A DNA stretch of 34,591 nucleotides from JBJXFY01 sp046155815 (lineage in GTDB: Bacteria; Verrucomicrobiota; Verrucomicrobiia; Limisphaerales; CAIMTB01), in NCBI GenBank assembly GCA_046155815.1, contig JBJXFY010000149.1, forward strand, positions 1-34,591. The letters run 5' to 3'. The translations under genes were made by a program, and so were the position numbers. Shown here in pieces: positions 31,207 to 34,591 of the stretch. The notes below the pieces were generated by a model that worked only from the letters and a program-made list of their open reading frames with translations, was not told the origin of the DNA and ran no database searches. The first letter of the stretch is position 1. Each line of letters opens with the position of its first letter.

Positions 31207-31947
31207 ATGAACACAAAATCTTTCGGTACGGCCGGGATCCTCGGTTTGGCCGCCTCCCTCAGCTCCCATGCTGCGGGCACCTTGTTCTCGGGCTCCATCC
31301 AGTACGACAATTCGGCCAGCCCGAATCCGGTCGTCGTCCTCATTGATCCGATTGGGGAATCGGATCGCTGGGCCAATTCTGCCACGAAGCTCTCGTGGGA
31401 GATTTCCTACGTCGGAGGCGCCCTCCCGTGGCGGTACGTCTACACGTGGGAGAGCTCGGGCCAGAATCTCAGCCACATTCTGATTGAGACTTCCGGCAAT
31501 ACCGTCACGGCGGATTTCAACTTGGTTTCCGGCAACGTCTCATTCTCAGGCACGAATCCCACGTCCCAGACCGAGGGGTCCGGGAATCCTGACCTCCCGA
31601 GCACGATCTTCGGTCTGCGTTTCGCGGGCACCTCACAGGATGCGACGTGGACCCTCGACTCCAAGCGCGCGCCAACTTGGGGCGATTTCTACGCCAAATC
31701 CGGAAACAACTCCGGGCCGGCGTGGAATGCCGGCCTGACGGCCACCGACACCGATCCCTCGGTGGATTGGGCAGCCTTCGCGCTGGGCGATCTGAGCACT
31801 TTCCAGCACGACGGCCCGAGCCGCTCGATCCACATTGCCCTGCCGGACACGGTGGAGACTCCGATCATCCCCGAGCCGGGCACGGTGGCCGCCGGCCTGG
31901 GTCTCGGCATGCTGGCCCTCGGCGCGCTGATCCGTCGCCAGCGCTGA
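31207..31947 (+). CDS. PEP-CTERM sorting-domain protein, monocistronic
   Basis: This 246-residue protein has a signal peptide (about 1-23, ending SSHAAG), a beta-rich body (LSWEISYVGGALPWRYVYTW, NTVTADFNLVSGNVSFSG) and a canonical PEP-CTERM end: IIPEPGTVAAGLGLGMLALG followed by RRQR. GC content is lower than in the flanking genes. It has its own promoter and terminator, unlike the operon-encoded PEP-CTERM protein 1.5 kb away. It is presumably processed by an exosortase encoded elsewhere and placed at the surface or released. No specific binding motif can be named. Confidence 0.92.
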   Translation: MNTKSFGTAGILGLAASLSSHAAGTLFSGSIQYDNSASPNPVVVLIDPIGESDRWANSATKLSWEISYVGGALPWRYVYTWESSGQNLSHILIETSGNTVTADFNLVSGNVSFSGTNPTSQTEGSGNPDLPSTIFGLRFAGTSQDATWTLDSKRAPTWGDFYAKSGNNSGPAWNAGLTATDTDPSVDWAAFALGDLSTFQHDGPSRSIHIALPDTVETPIIPEPGTVAAGLGLGMLALGALIRRQR

Positions 31948-31968
31948 GGCAGGTTCGTTTGTCATACG

Positions 31969-32007
31969 AAGGCCGTCCCGCATCCGCGTGGACGGCCTTT
32001 TGCTTTT
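31969..32007 (+). terminator. Intrinsic terminator after the second PEP-CTERM gene
   Basis: AAGGCCGTCC at 31969-31978 pairs exactly with GGACGGCCTT at 31990-31999, 11-base loop, followed by TTGCTTTT. It lies 22 bp after the stop. Confidence 0.88.
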
Positions 32008-32041
32008 GGCCCCGGCCGGTTTGCGCGCAGCATCCCGCGTC

Positions 32042-32464
32042 ATGTCCGCCAAGCCCGCGCGCATCGCCGCCCTGCTCCACGAACTCCGCGTCGTGCCGCC
32101 GCCAGGCGTGGACCCGCGCTACGCCGCGTACTTCGCCCTCTTCAACGCCGGCCGCCACTACGACGCGCACGACGCGCTCGAGGCCCTCTGGCTCCCCGTG
32201 CGCCGCACGCCGGCGGGCGCATTCTTCAAGGGCCTCATCCAGCTCGCCGGCGCGTTCGTGCATCTCCGGAAGAACCGCCCCGGCCCGGCCGCCGCGCTGT
32301 TCCGCCTGGCCGACGCCAACCTCGCGCACTTTCCCGGCACGCCCCACGGGCTGGACACCGGAGCGTTGCGCGGCCGGATCGCCGGGTGGCAGGCCCGGCT
32401 GGCCGCGGGCGAAACCACCGCCGCGCTGCTCGAACCGCCCCCGCAGCTCGCGCCCGATGCCTGA
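32042..32464 (+). CDS. DUF309 family protein
   Basis: This 140-residue all-alpha protein has the DUF309 core: YFALFNAGRHYDAHDALEALWLPV (the conserved F-N-x-G-x-x-x-x-A-H-x-x-L-E-x-x-W pattern), then FFKGLIQLAGAFVHLRKNRPGPAA. The family is widespread, small and without assigned biochemistry. The ATG at 32042 is chosen because the upstream part of the frame runs through the preceding terminator. Its last 8 bp overlap the glycosylase gene, so translation is probably coupled. Position next to two DNA-repair genes hints at a shared process, but the family itself gives no support for that. Confidence 0.9.
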   Translation: MSAKPARIAALLHELRVVPPPGVDPRYAAYFALFNAGRHYDAHDALEALWLPVRRTPAGAFFKGLIQLAGAFVHLRKNRPGPAAALFRLADANLAHFPGTPHGLDTGALRGRIAGWQARLAAGETTAALLEPPPQLAPDA

Positions 32465-33173
32465 CGCCGCCCCGCCGTTGCGCGGGGCGTACCGCCGCCT
32501 CCGCGCGCATTTCGGCCACCAGCGCTGGTGGCCGGCGGAGACGCCCTTCGAGGTCTGCGTCGGCGCGATCCTCACGCAGAACACGGCGTGGACCAACGTG
32601 GAGCGCGCCCTCGCGCGGCTGAAGGCGGCCGGCGTGCTCGCGCCCCGCGCGCTGCATGCGCTCCCCGGGCCGGAGCTCGCCGAACTGCTTCGTCCCGCCG
32701 GCACGTTCCGCGTGAAGGCCCGGCGGCTGCGCGCCTTCCTCGATGTGCTCGTCGGTGACTGCGGCGCGGACCTGAAGCGGCTCTTCGCCGGGGAAACCCC
32801 CGCCGTCCGCGCCCGGCTGCTCGCCATCCCCGGCATCGGCCCGGAGACGGCGGATTGCCTGCTGCTCTACGCCGGCGGGCACGCCAGCTTCGTCGTGGAC
32901 GCCTACACGCGGCGCATCTTCAGCCGGCACGGCTGGGGCGCGCCCGGCGCCGGCTACGACGCGGTGCAGTCCCTCTGCGCGGCCGGGCTGGCCGAGGCGG
33001 ACCCGCACCGGCGGCTGGAACGCTGGCAGGACGCGCACGCGCAGTGCGTCGCGGTGGCCAAGGCCTTCTGCCGTGCCCGCGCCCCGCGCTGCGAAGGCTG
33101 CCCGCTCCGCCCCCTGCTGCCGCCGGGCGGACCGCGGCCTGATGAGGCTGTGGCCGGGCGGGGGAGGCGCTGA
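32457..33173 (+). CDS. Endonuclease III-superfamily DNA glycosylase (MagIII-like)
   Basis: This 238-residue HhH-GPD protein recognises damaged bases in DNA. PFEVCVGAILTQNTAWTNV is the usual N-terminal helix with the Q-N-T segment. LLAIPGIGPETADCLLLYAGG is the helix-hairpin-helix, and FVVDAYTRRIFSRHG holds the catalytic Asp. The Lys that endonuclease III uses for strand cleavage (within GxGxKTA) is Glu here (GIGPETAD), so it is probably a monofunctional glycosylase of the 3-methyladenine MagIII type. The iron-sulfur loop FCRARAPRCEGCPLRPLLPP has Cys-x6-Cys-x2-Cys but lacks the fourth Cys, so the 4Fe-4S cluster may be absent or coordinated differently. Overlaps DUF309 by 8 bp and precedes a photolyase gene. 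Confidence 0.92.
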   Translation: MPDAAPPLRGAYRRLRAHFGHQRWWPAETPFEVCVGAILTQNTAWTNVERALARLKAAGVLAPRALHALPGPELAELLRPAGTFRVKARRLRAFLDVLVGDCGADLKRLFAGETPAVRARLLAIPGIGPETADCLLLYAGGHASFVVDAYTRRIFSRHGWGAPGAGYDAVQSLCAAGLAEADPHRRLERWQDAHAQCVAVAKAFCRARAPRCEGCPLRPLLPPGGPRPDEAVAGRGRR

Positions 33174-33210
33174 CTTGCCCCCGGGCCGTTCCCTGCTCAC
33201 TTCCGGATCC

Positions 33211-34591
33211 GTGCCCGAAGCTCCCGCCCTGGTCTGGCTCCGACTCGACCTCCGCCTTGCCGACCATCCGGCGCTGCAGGCGGCGTTGCAGGCCGGCGGC
33301 CCGGTCATCCCGGTCTTCATCGGGTCGCCGGATGAGGAGGCGCCGTGGGTGCCGGGCGGCGCGTCGCGGTGGTGGCTGCATCATTCCCTCGCCGCGCTGG
33401 GCCGCGCCTTGGAGGAGCGCGGTTCCCGGCTGGTCCTCCGGTGTGGGCCGACGCTGGCGACGCTGCGGGCACTGGCCCGCGAGACCGGCGCGCGGGCCGT
33501 CTTCTGGAACCGCCGCTACGAGCCGGCCGTCATCGCCCGCGATGCCGCCATCAAGGAGACGCTCAAGGCGGACGGCCTCGCCGCCGGGAGCTTCAACGCG
33601 GCGCTGCTGCTCGAGCCGTGGCAGGTGCAGAACCAGGCCGGCCGGCCCTTCCAGGTCTTCACGCCGTTCTGGCGCGCGTGCGTCGCCCGGCTCGACCCGC
33701 CCCCACCCGCGCCCGCGCCGAGGCAGATTCCCGCGCCCGTGAAGTGGCCCAAGTCCGAGAAGCTCGAAGCCTTGGACCTGCTCCCGAAAATCCCGTGGGA
33801 CGCGGGCCTGAAGGCCGCCTGGACGCCCGGCGAGGCCGGCGCGCAGGCGCAGCTTGCGCGCTTCGCCGCGGGCGCGATCCATCAGTATTCCGAGGAACGG
33901 AACCGCCCCGACCACGCCGGCACGTCCCGGCTGTCGCCGTACCTGCACTTCGGGGAGATCAGCCCGCGGCAGGTGTGGCACGCCGCGCGCCGCGCCGCGG
34001 AAAAGGGGAGCGCAGGCGCCCCGCCCGCCACGGCCGGCGCCCCCGCCGGGCGTGCGTTGCCGAAGTCCGACTGGCGCTCGTCGCAGTTCCTCGCGGAGAT
34101 CGGCTGGCGCGAGTTCGCGCACCATCTGCTCTTCCATTTCCCGCACACGCCGGAAGAGCCGCTGCGGGCGGACTTCGCGAAGTTCCCCTGGGCGCGGCAC
34201 CCGGAGCACCTGCGCGCCTGGCAGCGCGGCCGCACGGGCTATCCGCTGGTGGACGCCGGCCTGCGCGAGCTGTGGAACACGGGCTGGATGCACAACCGCG
34301 TCCGCATGGTCGTCGGCTCCTTCCTGGTGAAGAACCTGCTGCTCGACTGGCGCGCGGGCGCGGCGTGGTTCTGGGATACGCTGGTGGACGCGGACCTCGC
34401 CAGCAACACGCTCGGCTGGCAGTGGACGGCCGGCTGCGGCGCGGATGCCGCCCCGTACTTCCGCGTCTTCAATCCCGTGAGCCAGGGGGAGAAGTTCGAC
34501 CCGCACGGCGACTATGTGCGCCGCTGGGTGCCGGAGCTGGCGAGGCTGCCGGCGGAGCACATCCATGCCCCGTGGGAGGCCCCGCCGCTGG
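33211..34591 (+). CDS. phr: Deoxyribodipyrimidine photolyase/cryptochrome family, cut by the window end
   Basis: At least 460 residues are encoded and the frame is open at the edge. The N-terminal photolyase alpha/beta domain starts ALVWLRLDLRLADHPALQAAL; the usual W-F-R-R-D-L-R is changed to W-L-R-L-D-L-R. The FAD domain includes GTSRLSPYLHFGEISPRQVWHA, WREFAHHLLFHFPHTPEEPL, GYPLVDAGLRELWNTGWMHN, RVRMVVGSFLVKNLLLDWR, DADLASNTLGWQWTAGCGAD and APYFRVFNPVSQGEKFDPHG. Trp residues of the electron-transfer triad can be placed. The enzyme should reverse UV-induced pyrimidine dimers using blue light. The start is GTG at 33211. A TTG at 33175, 7 bp after GGGGGAGG, is an alternative. With the upstream glycosylase it forms a small DNA-repair cluster. 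Confidence 0.93.
   Translation, partial: MPEAPALVWLRLDLRLADHPALQAALQAGGPVIPVFIGSPDEEAPWVPGGASRWWLHHSLAALGRALEERGSRLVLRCGPTLATLRALARETGARAVFWNRRYEPAVIARDAAIKETLKADGLAAGSFNAALLLEPWQVQNQAGRPFQVFTPFWRACVARLDPPPPAPAPRQIPAPVKWPKSEKLEALDLLPKIPWDAGLKAAWTPGEAGAQAQLARFAAGAIHQYSEERNRPDHAGTSRLSPYLHFGEISPRQVWHAARRAAEKGSAGAPPATAGAPAGRALPKSDWRSSQFLAEIGWREFAHHLLFHFPHTPEEPLRADFAKFPWARHPEHLRAWQRGRTGYPLVDAGLRELWNTGWMHNRVRMVVGSFLVKNLLLDWRAGAAWFWDTLVDADLASNTLGWQWTAGCGADAAPYFRVFNPVSQGEKFDPHGDYVRRWVPELARLPAEHIHAPWEAPPL

Overview
The window is high-GC bacterial DNA. It most likely comes from a member of the Verrucomicrobiota, perhaps Pedosphaerales/Limisphaerales; this is an inference from gene content, not a database match. 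Pointers are a pseudopilin with an H-X9-DG signature, a Tat-exported DUF1501 protein, two PEP-CTERM proteins (one heading an exopolysaccharide export operon), apiosidase-like DUF4038/DUF5060 proteins and large secreted proteins with repeated 'NDNF'-type domains. I see no rRNA, tRNA or CRISPR array.

Left edge (1-4.9 kb, all minus strand, visibly lower GC than the rest): a serine beta-lactamase-like hydrolase, an H-X9-DG pseudopilin and two decaying DUF4038/DUF5060 glycoside hydrolase genes. One of these is interrupted by a 173-bp MITE-like element with 21-22-bp terminal inverted repeats and an apparent TA target duplication, and it also carries a separate in-frame TAG. The other has an in-frame TAG and runs off the window. 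A 75-bp palindromic repeat lies between them.

5-10.5 kb: a cytochrome P450 (minus) diverges from a phoB-phoR type two-component system (plus). Three GTCAC repeats at exact 11-bp spacing, a Pho-box-like array, lie upstream of phoB. A secreted beta-propeller/alpha-helical protein of unknown function follows phoR.

10.5-15.9 kb: a tightly packed plus-strand run of gltA, vapB, vapC, sucC, a VOC protein, an NYN-cold-shock fusion protein and sucD. Citrate synthase and succinyl-CoA synthetase are thus interleaved with a toxin-antitoxin pair and a second PIN-like RNase, with gaps of only 3-50 bp. This is the most unusual arrangement in the window.

16-24.9 kb: mixed housekeeping and secreted genes: a small hypothetical, TatD nuclease, orphan DUF1501, a redoxin lipoprotein, a 780-residue secreted multidomain protein, dephospho-CoA kinase, Ppx/GppA and a SAM methyltransferase.

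24.9-29.9 kb: a minus-strand polysaccharide export operon: PEP-CTERM protein, outer-membrane beta-barrel, Wza-like export protein and Wzc-like chain-length/BY-kinase, with a clear promoter and a strong terminator.

29.9-34.6 kb: a sugar-phosphate isomerase/epimerase-like TIM barrel, a second PEP-CTERM protein with its own terminator, then DUF309, an endonuclease III/MagIII-like glycosylase and a DNA photolyase cut by the window end. Several promoters share a TTGA-like -35 and an unusual -10 resembling TAGCTT/TAAGCT.
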